A stretch of 64,000 nucleotides of DNA, from assembly GCF_003111645.1 (NCBI RefSeq), contig NZ_CP022187.1, positions 2,914,001 to 2,978,000 of the forward strand, written 5' to 3'. The translations under genes and the position numbers were made by a program. Within the stretch, counting starts at the first letter, position 1, and the number at the start of each line of letters is the position of its first letter. The notes beneath the pieces are model-generated. The model saw only the letters and a program-made list of their open reading frames with translations, was not told where the DNA came from and searched no databases. Shown one piece after another: positions 17,707-25,161 of this stretch. Source of the stretch: Parazoarcus communis. GTDB taxonomy: Bacteria; Pseudomonadota; Gammaproteobacteria; Burkholderiales; Rhodocyclaceae.

Positions 17707-19817
17707 TCGGTCATGTCCCAGGCTTTGGTGCTCTTCTCGTTCTTCATCAGGTCGATCACCCTGCAGTCGCCGCACATGCGCAGGCGGCCGAGTTCGGTGG
17801 CCGAGGCAAACATCGAGTGACCGGTAAGGCGGGAAATCATCGCCTCGATCATCGGCGAGGCGCCCATCGCCTTGCCGCAGCTCACGCAGTGGAAGGTGTC
17901 GGCTTCGCGCAGCTTGCGCGCGCGGCGGGCTTCGTCACCGAACAGCAAACGCGGCTCGAGACTGAGCGCCGACTCCGGACAGGCATTCACGCACAGTCCG
18001 CACTGCAGGCAGTTGCGTTCGATGAAATCGAGGCGGTAGGAATCGTTGGACGCGCGCAGCGCACCGGCCGGACAGGCGCCGGTACAGGCCATGCACAAGG
18101 TGCACGCATCGCTCGCCATGACCTGGCCGAAGGGCGCCCCGGCCTTGAGTGCCACCATCGCCGGCACACCGGCTTCGGTACGCGCCGCCGGCGCTTCCGC
18201 GACCAGATGTCGCAGCGCCAGTTCGAGGGTTTCGCGCTTCTTCGACAGCAGGCGGAAACTCGCCGGCCGGCCCACGGCCATTGCCGGGGTCCAGTCCCAC
18301 AGCGCGCGCTCGAGCTTCTGCCAGTCGTCTGCATCGGCCGCATCGGCCGCATCGACGATACGGACCGGCTCGCCGGCATAGCCGAGCGCACCGAGGATCG
18401 CCGCCGCATGTCCGGCCTGAGCCTGCAGCGGCGCGGGATCGTGGCTGCCGGCCGTCAGTACGGCCACCTGACAGGCACCCATCGCCAGGGTGCCGAGCAT
18501 CAGGTCGAGGCCGATCGCGTCGGCGCTCCAGATTTCAACCGGAATCACCCGTGCCGGCAGGCCGCGACCGCGGCGCGCCAGCCGCTCGATAAGCTTGCCG
18601 CCGGCGTCAGCCGCGTGAAACAGCACGCAGGCATCGCTGCCACCGGCCCGCGCGTATTCGCTCAGCACGGTTTTGACCTGCAAACCGACGTCAGGCACCC
18701 GTGGGTACTGGAAGGACAGCGCACCCGACGGGCACACCGTGCTGCAGGTGCCGCAGCCCTTGCACAGATAGGGATCGACCGCGATCACGTCGCCGTTGCT
18801 GCGGATCGCCTCGGTGGAGCAGACCTCGATACAGTTGTTGCAGCCCGACTTGCGCGAGCGGCTGTGCGCGCACAGTCCGGACTCGAAGGCCACATAACGC
18901 GGCTTTTCGAACTCGCCGACACATTCGCCGAGGGCCTGAACCGCCAGCGCCTGATCGAAAGGATCGCGACCGGGCGCGGCATAGCCGTCGGGCAGTTCGA
19001 CACGCTTGAGCAGAGGCTTGGCCTGCAGATCGAGCACCAGATCGAACTGCTCGCTGCGTGCAACATCCTTGCGGGAAAAATCGATCGCGCCAATCTCACC
19101 ACAGGCGGTGACACAGGCGCGATGGCTCTTGCACTTGTTCGCATCAACCTGAAAATCGAAACCGATCGCACCTTCCGGACAGGCCTTGATACAGGCGTTG
19201 CAGCGTACGCACAGATCGAGATCGATCGGATTCTGCTGCGTCCAGCTCAGTTCGAAGGCGCCCAGATGGCCCTTGAGCGCCAGCGGGCTGCCCGACCATA
19301 CCGGATAGGTGTTCTCGACCGGCAATTCGACCTCGCCCGCACGCTCGGTCATCAGCACCGAGACCTCAAAACTGCCGGACAGGCGCTCGGCCCAACCCAG
19401 CGCGGCACCCGCTTCGCCGACGATCAGCAAGGCGCGGCCGGCTTGCATCTGCACGCCGGTCACCGGCTCGACTTCGGGCAGGGTGGTCGCCGCCGCGATC
19501 AGGGCCGCCATCTTCGGCGTCACTGCTGCGCGCTCGTCCGACCAGCCGGCGTTCTCGCGCACGTTGAAGAAGCGGATCGGGCGGGCGGCATCGATGGAGT
19601 CGGCGAGTTCGGAGAACAGAGCCGACTCCTGCGTACAGGAAACCGCCACGTCGCACCCGGCGGCGAGGTCAGCCTCCAGCACCGGCAGTTCGCGGCGGCA
19701 GAGTTCGTGATGAGCCGAAACGCCGGCGCCGGACGAAAGTCCGCTCAGCCGCTCGGCGTCGAGGTCGAAGCTGCGATTGCAATCGCAAAGACGGATCTGT
19801 TTGCTGCTGTTGCGCAT
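17703..19817 (-). CDS. Large multi-[4Fe-4S] cluster protein of the formate dehydrogenase operon
   Basis: The 704-aa predicted cytoplasmic iron-sulfur protein carries at least six ferredoxin-like Cys groups: CVRCNACIKACPEGAI, CKSHRACVTAC, CNNCIEVC, CKGCGTCSTVCPSGAL, CTLCMACTGACPAGAL and CLQCGLCVNACPESAL. A C-terminal CVSC...CGDC site may bind zinc. No flavin or catalytic domain is recognised between them. Homologues accompany fdhABC with DUF3305/DUF3306 in betaproteobacteria, where the function is not established; electron transfer or assembly are both possible. Start ATG 19817 follows AAAGGATGTGGGCC. It is coupled to the TorD-like gene. Confidence 0.85.
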   Translation of the reverse strand: MRNSSKQIRLCDCNRSFDLDAERLSGLSSGAGVSAHHELCRRELPVLEADLAAGCDVAVSCTQESALFSELADSIDAARPIRFFNVRENAGWSDERAAVTPKMAALIAAATTLPEVEPVTGVQMQAGRALLIVGEAGAALGWAERLSGSFEVSVLMTERAGEVELPVENTYPVWSGSPLALKGHLGAFELSWTQQNPIDLDLCVRCNACIKACPEGAIGFDFQVDANKCKSHRACVTACGEIGAIDFSRKDVARSEQFDLVLDLQAKPLLKRVELPDGYAAPGRDPFDQALAVQALGECVGEFEKPRYVAFESGLCAHSRSRKSGCNNCIEVCSTEAIRSNGDVIAVDPYLCKGCGTCSTVCPSGALSFQYPRVPDVGLQVKTVLSEYARAGGSDACVLFHAADAGGKLIERLARRGRGLPARVIPVEIWSADAIGLDLMLGTLAMGACQVAVLTAGSHDPAPLQAQAGHAAAILGALGYAGEPVRIVDAADAADADDWQKLERALWDWTPAMAVGRPASFRLLSKKRETLELALRHLVAEAPAARTEAGVPAMVALKAGAPFGQVMASDACTLCMACTGACPAGALRASNDSYRLDFIERNCLQCGLCVNACPESALSLEPRLLFGDEARRARKLREADTFHCVSCGKAMGASPMIEAMISRLTGHSMFASATELGRLRMCGDCRVIDLMKNEKSTKAWDMTE

Positions 19818-20087
19818 TGGCCCACATCCTTTGAGGTGTGGACCTAAAGCAGCCTCCGGGCCTATGCAATCCACCTCATAAGCACAAAAAGAAACCAGAA
19901 CACCTGAACGGAACGGAAATCAACGCACCGCAAGGACAAAATGTCTCAGCCGAGCCAATATGTCCCATCAACCCGATTTAGTGCGACGCAATATTGGAAT
20001 GCGCAGTTCATGCCCGATGATTGAGCCATTTGCCTGAGCTCATCGGCAGCAAACGCAGGACAGAATCCGGAAACCGGGGACGCCCCC
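19818..20087. other. Gap upstream of the polyferredoxin-fdhABC genes
   Basis: These 270 bp are lower in GC than the flanking genes and hold no open frame with family features. They probably contain a promoter for the minus-strand genes from 19817 downward. I saw no convincing FNR-type dyad; a weak -24/-12-like match is discussed under rejected items. Confidence 0.5.
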
Positions 20088-20720
20088 TCAGTGCCCGGCA
20101 GACGCAGCGCGATCGATGGGTGCGGCTTCGACTCCGCCGGCAGGAGATGCTTCGCCCCCCGCGGCCGCAGGGCAGGGCTGGCTTGGCTCGGTCAGCGCAG
20201 GCTCGGTCGCGCCCGCTTCCGGCAGCAAGGCGTCGCCCGCTGACGGCTCGTCCGGGGTCTGCGCGACCTGCTGCGACGTCGACTCGACAGCGGCGTCGGC
20301 GCCCTCTTTCTCATCGCGGTCGGCCAGCCATTCGGCCGCCGAGCGCAGCTTGGCCAGCAGTTCCGGCGGAATCGGCGTCGACACGGAGTAGTCGTCGATG
20401 TAGATGTCCAGCCCGTCCATCACATTGAAGTGCGGGTCGTTGAACAGCTTCTTCAGCGCCTGCCGACGCAGCCCCTCGCTCACCTCATCCTTGAGGAAGG
20501 CGGTGAAATCGGAGTCGAGTGCAAGCGAGGCGATATCTGGCAACGCAGCCGGCTCCGCCACCTGATCGACGCCTGCCGGCGCCCCACCCTCGACAGCCGC
20601 AGCGGCCGCGGGCGGAACGGCTACTGCGGGGATCTGCTGTTCCACCTCGACCCCGGTCTCCGCAACCGGCGCCAGCTTCAGGCGTGACCAGCGCGACAGG
20701 AACCGTCCCGGTGTGCTCAT
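20088..20720 (-). CDS. DUF3306 domain protein
   Basis: The 210-aa protein has the conserved core LDSDFTAFLKDEVSEGLRR and LKKLFNDPHFNVMDGLDIYIDDY, then a long low-complexity Ala/Pro/Glu-rich tail of about 85 residues. The DUF3306 family has no established function and is found next to formate dehydrogenase genes. It overlaps the DUF3305 gene by 4 bp (ATGA). Variable tail length is common in the family. The tail's composition suggests disorder. Confidence 0.82.
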   Translation of the reverse strand: MSTPGRFLSRWSRLKLAPVAETGVEVEQQIPAVAVPPAAAAAVEGGAPAGVDQVAEPAALPDIASLALDSDFTAFLKDEVSEGLRRQALKKLFNDPHFNVMDGLDIYIDDYSVSTPIPPELLAKLRSAAEWLADRDEKEGADAAVESTSQQVAQTPDEPSAGDALLPEAGATEPALTEPSQPCPAAAGGEASPAGGVEAAPIDRAASAGH

Positions 20721-21208
20721 GCCCGCCCCCTGTCCTGCGCCAGCGGATCATTGCGCCGCACCTTCTTGCGCGGCGCCGGCTTGTAATGCGTATTGACGAA
20801 GTCGCCCACCCAGTCGGCCATCTCGCGCGACATCGGAATGCCGTCGACCTGTTCGCCGGAATCCAGCCAGCGCGCTGCCTCGCCGTAACTTACGGAAGTG
20901 ACCTCGGGCGCTGCAATCTCGCCCTCCTTGCGCCACATCACGAAGACCTTGGGAATCGGCGAACTCATGTTGAGAAAGTAGTTGTCGACCTCGTCGCGAA
21001 ACAGCTCCAGCCGGAAGCCGTCAAACAGCCACTGATCGCGATCGTCTTCGTTCAGGATCTGGCGCGGCGCCGGCCTCGGCGCGCCCGGCTCGGACTGCGC
21101 CTCGGCATCGAACGCCGGCACCACGCCCACTGCCTCCCAGGCCTCATCGACCCAGCGATTCTGCAAGCGTCGACGCTCCATGATCACGGCTACGGGAAAG
21201 TGGTGCAT
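20717..21208 (-). CDS. DUF3305 domain protein
   Basis: The 163-aa protein starts HHFPVAVIMERRRLQNRW and includes WEAVGVVP, LELFRDEVDNYFLNMSSP and PKVFVMW, the DUF3305 pattern. It is almost always encoded with DUF3306 and the polyferredoxin beside fdhABC; function unknown. ATG 21208 gives the standard N-terminus. It is the first gene of the minus-strand formate dehydrogenase set and is transcribed divergently from the DUF2520/fdhD unit, whose start is 132 bp away, so a shared regulatory region is likely. Confidence 0.82.
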   Translation of the reverse strand: MHHFPVAVIMERRRLQNRWVDEAWEAVGVVPAFDAEAQSEPGAPRPAPRQILNEDDRDQWLFDGFRLELFRDEVDNYFLNMSSPIPKVFVMWRKEGEIAAPEVTSVSYGEAARWLDSGEQVDGIPMSREMADWVGDFVNTHYKPAPRKKVRRNDPLAQDRGRA

Positions 21209-21340
21209 GCGGGCATTCCTTGGATGGGTACGAATCTCGTTTACAGAATACGTCAGCCAGCGGCCGCGCGCATCGAAGCGCAGACTCCGCGCCGCCGCCA
21301 CTGCCCTGCATTGTGGACCGCCCTCACATACAATCGATCC

Positions 21341-22191
21341 ATGCTCATTCCAACGCTCAACCTGATTGGTCCCGGCCGCCTCGGGCGCACCCTCGCCCGT
21401 CTGTGGCAGGACAAGGGCCTGGTGCGGATTGGCGCCGTCGCCGGCCGCGATGCCGGACGCTGCAGCAGCGCGCGAGACTTCATCGGTGCAGGCAGTCCCA
21501 TAACCGAGGGCCAGCTTCCGCCGGCCGACCTGTGGCTGATCGCCACGCCGGACGACGCCATCGCCGGCGTCGCCACTCGTCTCGCCGCAGACGCTGCACT
21601 GCGCCAGGGCGACATCGCATTTCACTGCAGTGGCGCGCTCGCCTCGGCCGTACTCGCCCCCCTGCAGGCAAGCGGCGCCCACACTGCGAGCATCCACCCG
21701 CTCAAATCCTTCGCCAGCCCGGACACCGCAATCACAAGCTTCGACGGCACCTTCTGCGCCTGCGAAGGCGGGCCCGAAGCCGTGCAGCGCCTCGCCCCCT
21801 TGTTCGATGCCATCGGCGCCCGCCGTTTTGCGGTGACGTCCGAACACAAGCTGCGATACCACGCCGCCGCCGTACTGGCCTGCAACCACCTCGTCGCGCT
21901 GATGGAGGCCGCACTGCGCTGCATGGAGGGCGCCGGCGTGAATCGCGACACCGCATGGTCCGCACTGCAACCGCTGATCGCTGGCACCCTGGCCAACATC
22001 GACCGCAACGGCACCCGCGCCGCACTGACCGGACCGGTTGCACGCGGCGACAAGCAGACCATCCGCGACGAGATCGACGCGACCACGGACCTTGACCCCG
22101 AGCTGGGCGAAGCCTACCGGGTGCTGTCGCTGGTGGCGCTCAACCTGGCCCCGCCCGACAACGGCCTCACCCGCGCCGACATCTCAGGCAG
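21341..22191 (+). CDS. Rossmann-like DUF2520 protein (reading frame runs on into fdhD)
   Basis: About 284 codons encode an NADP-binding-fold protein. LNLIGPGRLGRTLARLW is a dinucleotide motif, DLWLIATPDD closes the Rossmann domain, and HPLKSFASP and HAAAVLACNHLVALMEAA belong to the C-terminal DUF2520 helical domain. The family resembles pyrroline-carboxylate/ketopantoate reductases, with substrate unknown. The end given here is the last codon before an inserted repeat. No stop codon occurs, so the frame continues through the repeat into fdhD as one 600-codon open frame (21341-23143). The natural stop was probably lost through the repeat. Confidence 0.75.
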
Positions 22192-22269
22192 TTCAAAGGG
22201 GTCAGAGTCGTTTGTTCAAAGGGGTCAGAGTCGTTTGAACGCCGATCAAACGACTCTGACCCCTTTGAA
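22192..22269. repeat. REP-like repeat: two direct and one inverted copy of a 23-bp unit
   Basis: The 23-bp unit TTCAAAGGGGTCAGAGTCGT+TTG occurs at 22192-22214 and 22215-22237. Its exact reverse complement is at 22247-22269. Copies two and three form a perfect 24-bp stem with a 7-nt loop (ACGCCGA). Similar units are dispersed between genes in many proteobacteria near Y1-type (RAYT) transposases; no transposase is present in this window. The element sits in frame between the DUF2520 coding region and fdhD. Confidence 0.9.
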
Positions 22270-22312
22270 CGATGAGGCTACAATCCCCGCTCCACCCCAT
22301 GGCAAGGCCCGC

Positions 22313-23143
22313 ATGAATCTCCCGACCGCCCGACGCCCTGTGCTCAGCAGCGCCAGCCGACCGCTTACCGTCACCATCCCTGCCGTCAATGAACTCGGCG
22401 AGGCAGTGCCCACCGCGATTGCCGGCGAGCACCCACTCACGCTCTACGTCGACAAGCGCGAGATCGTCACCCTGATGACCCTGGGCGCCGCCCCCGAAGC
22501 GCTGGCCATTGGCTGGCTGCGCAACCAGCGCCTGGTCAAGAGCCTGGACGAGATCGCCTCGGTACAGGTCGACTGGGAGGTCGAAGCGGTCTCCATCACC
22601 ACCCGCAATGGCCTGCAGGACGCCGACGAACGCCTCGGTACCCGCACCGTCACCACCGGCTGCGGCCAGGGCACCGTATTCGGTGGGCTGATGGACGAAA
22701 TCGACAGCATCCGACTGCCTGCCCAGCGCAGCCTGTCGCAGGCCACGCTCTATGCACTGATGGACGCCGTGCGGCATCACGAATCCATCTACAAACAGGC
22801 CGGCGCCGTACACGGCTGTGCCCTCGCACACGCCACGCCCGAAGGCAGCGAAGTGCTGATGTTTGTCGAGGACGTCGGCCGTCACAACGCGGTGGACGCA
22901 ATCGCCGGCCACATGTGGCTGGACGGGCTCGACGGCAGCGACAAGATCTTCTACACCACCGGCCGTCTCACCTCAGAGATGGTGATCAAGACCGCACAGA
23001 TGGGCATCCCCTTCCTGGTTTCACGCTCTGGCCTCACCAAGATGGGCTGGGACATCGCGCAGAAACTCGGCCTGACCATGATCGGTCGCGCCCAGGGCAA
23101 ACACTATCTGCTGTTCAGCGGCGAGGAGTACTTCAAGCGATGA
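22313..23143 (+). CDS. fdhD: Formate dehydrogenase accessory sulfurtransferase FdhD
   Basis: It transfers sulfur to the bis-MGD molybdenum cofactor before insertion into FdhA. The 276-aa protein has TLYVDKREIVTLMTLG, the loop TVTTGCGQGTVFG, and the C-terminal FVEDVGRHNAVDAI, YTTGRLTSEMV and LVSRSGLTK blocks of the family. The loop keeps one Cys (TGCGQG), with the second Cys of the E. coli CxxC replaced by Gly, as in the beta-proteobacterial subtype. Start ATG 22313 has a modest GGCAAGG site. The upstream frame stays open through the repeat. It overlaps mobA by 4 bp (ATGA). Confidence 0.93.
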   Translation: MNLPTARRPVLSSASRPLTVTIPAVNELGEAVPTAIAGEHPLTLYVDKREIVTLMTLGAAPEALAIGWLRNQRLVKSLDEIASVQVDWEVEAVSITTRNGLQDADERLGTRTVTTGCGQGTVFGGLMDEIDSIRLPAQRSLSQATLYALMDAVRHHESIYKQAGAVHGCALAHATPEGSEVLMFVEDVGRHNAVDAIAGHMWLDGLDGSDKIFYTTGRLTSEMVIKTAQMGIPFLVSRSGLTKMGWDIAQKLGLTMIGRAQGKHYLLFSGEEYFKR

Positions 23144-23745
23144 GCGCCGAGAAAATCACCGGCGTCGTTCTTGCCGGCGGCATGGGCCGTCGCATGGGTG
23201 GCGTGGACAAGGGCCTGGTCGAACTCGACGGCAAACCGATGGCCGCCCATGTGCTGGCACGGCTCGCCCCTCAGGTCGATGAGCTGATGATCAACGCCAA
23301 CCAGAACACCGAGGCTTACGCGGCCTTCGGCCACCCCGTGTTCGGCGACGACATCCCCGACTTTGCCGGCCCGCTCGCCGGTCTGCATGCGGCGCTGGTG
23401 CGCGCCAGCCATCCGCTGGTGGTCACCGCCCCCTGCGACTCGCCGTTTCTGCCCGCCGATCTCGTTGCCCGGCTCGCGACCGCGCTGCACGCCAATGCAG
23501 CCGACCTCGCTGTCGCCAAGACCTTCGACCAGGCGCATCCGGTGTTCTGCCTGTGCCGGCGCACGCTGGCCGATCACCTGCACGCCTTCCTTGCCGGGGG
23601 CGGGCGCAAGATCGACCGCTGGTACGGCAGTCTCAACATCGTCGAAGTCCCCTTCGACGACGAGGAAGCAGCGTTTCGCAACATCAATACCCGCGATGAA
23701 CTCAGCGCGGCCGCAAGCGGCACCCTGCCCGGTGGCCGTGACTGA
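23140..23745 (+). CDS. mobA: Molybdenum cofactor guanylyltransferase
   Basis: It attaches GMP to molybdopterin to form the MGD cofactor required by FdhA. The 201-aa protein has the nucleotidyltransferase motif VVLAGGMGRRMGGVDKGLV, then DFAGPLAGLHAAL and VTAPCDSPFLP, and ends with FRNINTRDEL. It is translationally coupled to fdhD upstream (ATGA) and overlaps the HTH gene downstream by 8 bp. Clustering with fdhD and mobB marks a cofactor maturation unit. Confidence 0.95.
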   Translation: MSAEKITGVVLAGGMGRRMGGVDKGLVELDGKPMAAHVLARLAPQVDELMINANQNTEAYAAFGHPVFGDDIPDFAGPLAGLHAALVRASHPLVVTAPCDSPFLPADLVARLATALHANAADLAVAKTFDQAHPVFCLCRRTLADHLHAFLAGGGRKIDRWYGSLNIVEVPFDDEEAAFRNINTRDELSAAASGTLPGGRD

Positions 23746-24664
23746 TCGCGACCTGCCCCGCCCGGCCGGCGATGCTGCACCGGACAGCCCCAACCTGACC
23801 GCGCGTCAGGCCGCGGCCTACCTGCACCTGAACGAGAAGAAGCTCTACGAGCTCGCCAATGCGCGCGAGATTCCCGCGGTGCGCGTCGGCGGCAAATGGC
23901 TTTTTCCGCGCCCCTTGCTGGAAGAGTGGCTGCGCGAACAGGCGCACGGCGGTGTGCTCACCGACCGCCTGCTGATCACCGGCAGCGACGACCCGCTGCT
24001 CGCGGCCGTCGTCACCTCGCTGGTCCCGCACCTCGGCGGCGAAGCCTATGTGGCCTACAGCCCCACCGGCACCCTGCCCGGGCTGGAGCTGCTGGCCCGC
24101 CGCCGCGCCAATATCTGCGCCCTGCACTGGGGCGGCGTCGATACCAGCGCAGCCCAGCACAGCATGCTGCTGCGCCGCTTCAGTCAGCACCCGCAATGGG
24201 CCCTGGTGCGTCTTGCTCACCGCGAGCAGGGCGTGATGCTGCGCCGCGAGCTCAGCATCGACGGCATCGAGACGCTCGCCGCCTTCGACTACCGCTGGGC
24301 GATGCGCCAGCCCGGCGCCGGCTCACGTCACTTCCTTGAATCGGCACTGGCCAGCCGCGGCTTTCGACCCGAAGACTGCAGCGTAGTCGCCGAAGCCCGC
24401 ACCGAACGCGAGGCCGCCGGCCTGCTGGCGCGCGAAGAGGCCGACTGCGCGCCGGGCACCCGCGCCGCCGCGGCCGAGTTCGGTCTCGGCTTCATCAGCC
24501 TCGGCTGGGAAGCCTTCGACCTCGCATTGCCACGCGAAATCGTGTTCCGCAAGCTGTTCCAGCAACTGCTGCAGTGCTATGGCAGCGCCGACATGCAGCG
24601 CCTGGCCACGCGCCTGGGCGGCTACGACCTCAGCCCGCTTGGGCAGGTGCTGGGCTGCGATTAA
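23738..24664 (+). CDS. HTH (excisionase-type) protein with PBP-like ligand domain, molybdenum-linked
   Basis: The 308-aa protein has an N-terminal winged-helix/excisionase segment (residues about 20-65: LTARQAAAYLHLNEKKLYEL and VGGKWLFPRPLLEEWL). A periplasmic-binding-protein-like domain follows, with LLITGSDDPLLAAV, ALHWGGVDTS and REQGVMLRREL. There is no signal peptide, so the binding domain is cytoplasmic. This architecture resembles regulators with PBP-like molybdate/molybdopterin domains. A role as a molybdenum- or cofactor-responsive regulator is inferred from overlap with mobA (GTG start 23738, 8 bp overlap) and proximity to mobB. Its end overlaps mobB by 35 bp convergently. Confidence 0.75.
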   Translation: MTDRDLPRPAGDAAPDSPNLTARQAAAYLHLNEKKLYELANAREIPAVRVGGKWLFPRPLLEEWLREQAHGGVLTDRLLITGSDDPLLAAVVTSLVPHLGGEAYVAYSPTGTLPGLELLARRRANICALHWGGVDTSAAQHSMLLRRFSQHPQWALVRLAHREQGVMLRRELSIDGIETLAAFDYRWAMRQPGAGSRHFLESALASRGFRPEDCSVVAEARTEREAAGLLAREEADCAPGTRAAAAEFGLGFISLGWEAFDLALPREIVFRKLFQQLLQCYGSADMQRLATRLGGYDLSPLGQVLGCD

Positions 24665-25148
24665 AAGCGAAGTCGACGACGAAGTCGGCCACCGCCTGCG
24701 GATCGTTGATGTCGAGACAGGGCAAGGTCGTGTTCACCGCCACGTCGGTTGCCACCGCAACGATGTTGGGATCGTCCGGAAACAGCAGCGGCTCGGGGAC
24801 CGCATCGCGATGCACTTCGATCTTCGGGATCGCCGCGCGCTTGAAGCCCTCGACCAGCACCAGATCACAGTGCGACAGCTTTCCGAGCAGCTCGTCCAGA
24901 GACATCTCGTCCTCGCCGCGCAGCTCGTGCATCAGCGACCAGCGCAGACCGGAGCTGATCAGCACCTCGCGGCAACCGGCATGGCGGTGGCGCCAGGAAT
25001 CCTTGCCCTGGTGGTCGATATCGAAGGTATGGTGGGCGTGCTTGACCAATGACACCGCAAGACCGCGCTGCGACAGGATGCCGATCACCTGCTCGACCAG
25101 CGTCGTCTTGCCACTGCCGGACCAGCCGGCGAATCCGATCACTTTCAT
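24630..25148 (-). CDS. mobB: Molybdopterin-guanine dinucleotide biosynthesis adaptor MobB
   Basis: This GTP-binding P-loop protein of 172 aa assists MobA. Walker A is FAGWSGSGKTTLVEQVI, followed by VSLVKHAHHTFDIDHQGKDS, the typical MobB region, and LVLVEGFKRAAIPKIEVHR. Start ATG 25148. It is convergent with the HTH/PBP gene, the two coding ends overlapping by 35 bp. The kinase gene upstream on the same strand ends 13 bp before its start, so it may be read from the same transcript. Confidence 0.94.
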   Translation of the reverse strand: MKVIGFAGWSGSGKTTLVEQVIGILSQRGLAVSLVKHAHHTFDIDHQGKDSWRHRHAGCREVLISSGLRWSLMHELRGEDEMSLDELLGKLSHCDLVLVEGFKRAAIPKIEVHRDAVPEPLLFPDDPNIVAVATDVAVNTTLPCLDINDPQAVADFVVDFAFNRSPAPAQAG

Positions 25149-25161
25149 CGTCTCTTTCCTG

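Noticed and set aside
14801-19847. Very long open frames on the plus strand opposite fdhA and the polyferredoxin gene (about 630 and 780 codons)
   Set aside because: They are antisense to well-supported genes, show low-complexity His/Arg/Gly composition and no family motif; this is expected from high GC at third codon positions.
19995-20016. -24/-12-like sequence upstream of the polyferredoxin-fdhABC genes (GGGCAT-N5-GCGCA on the minus strand)
   Set aside because: Only the invariant GG and GC plus a few other bases agree; the match is too weak to call and no upstream activator dyad was seen.
22279-22284. TACAAT as a -10 box for fdhD
   Set aside because: There is no -35 hexamer at proper spacing except within the inserted repeat, and the fdhD frame is open from the upstream gene, so a separate promoter is not supported.
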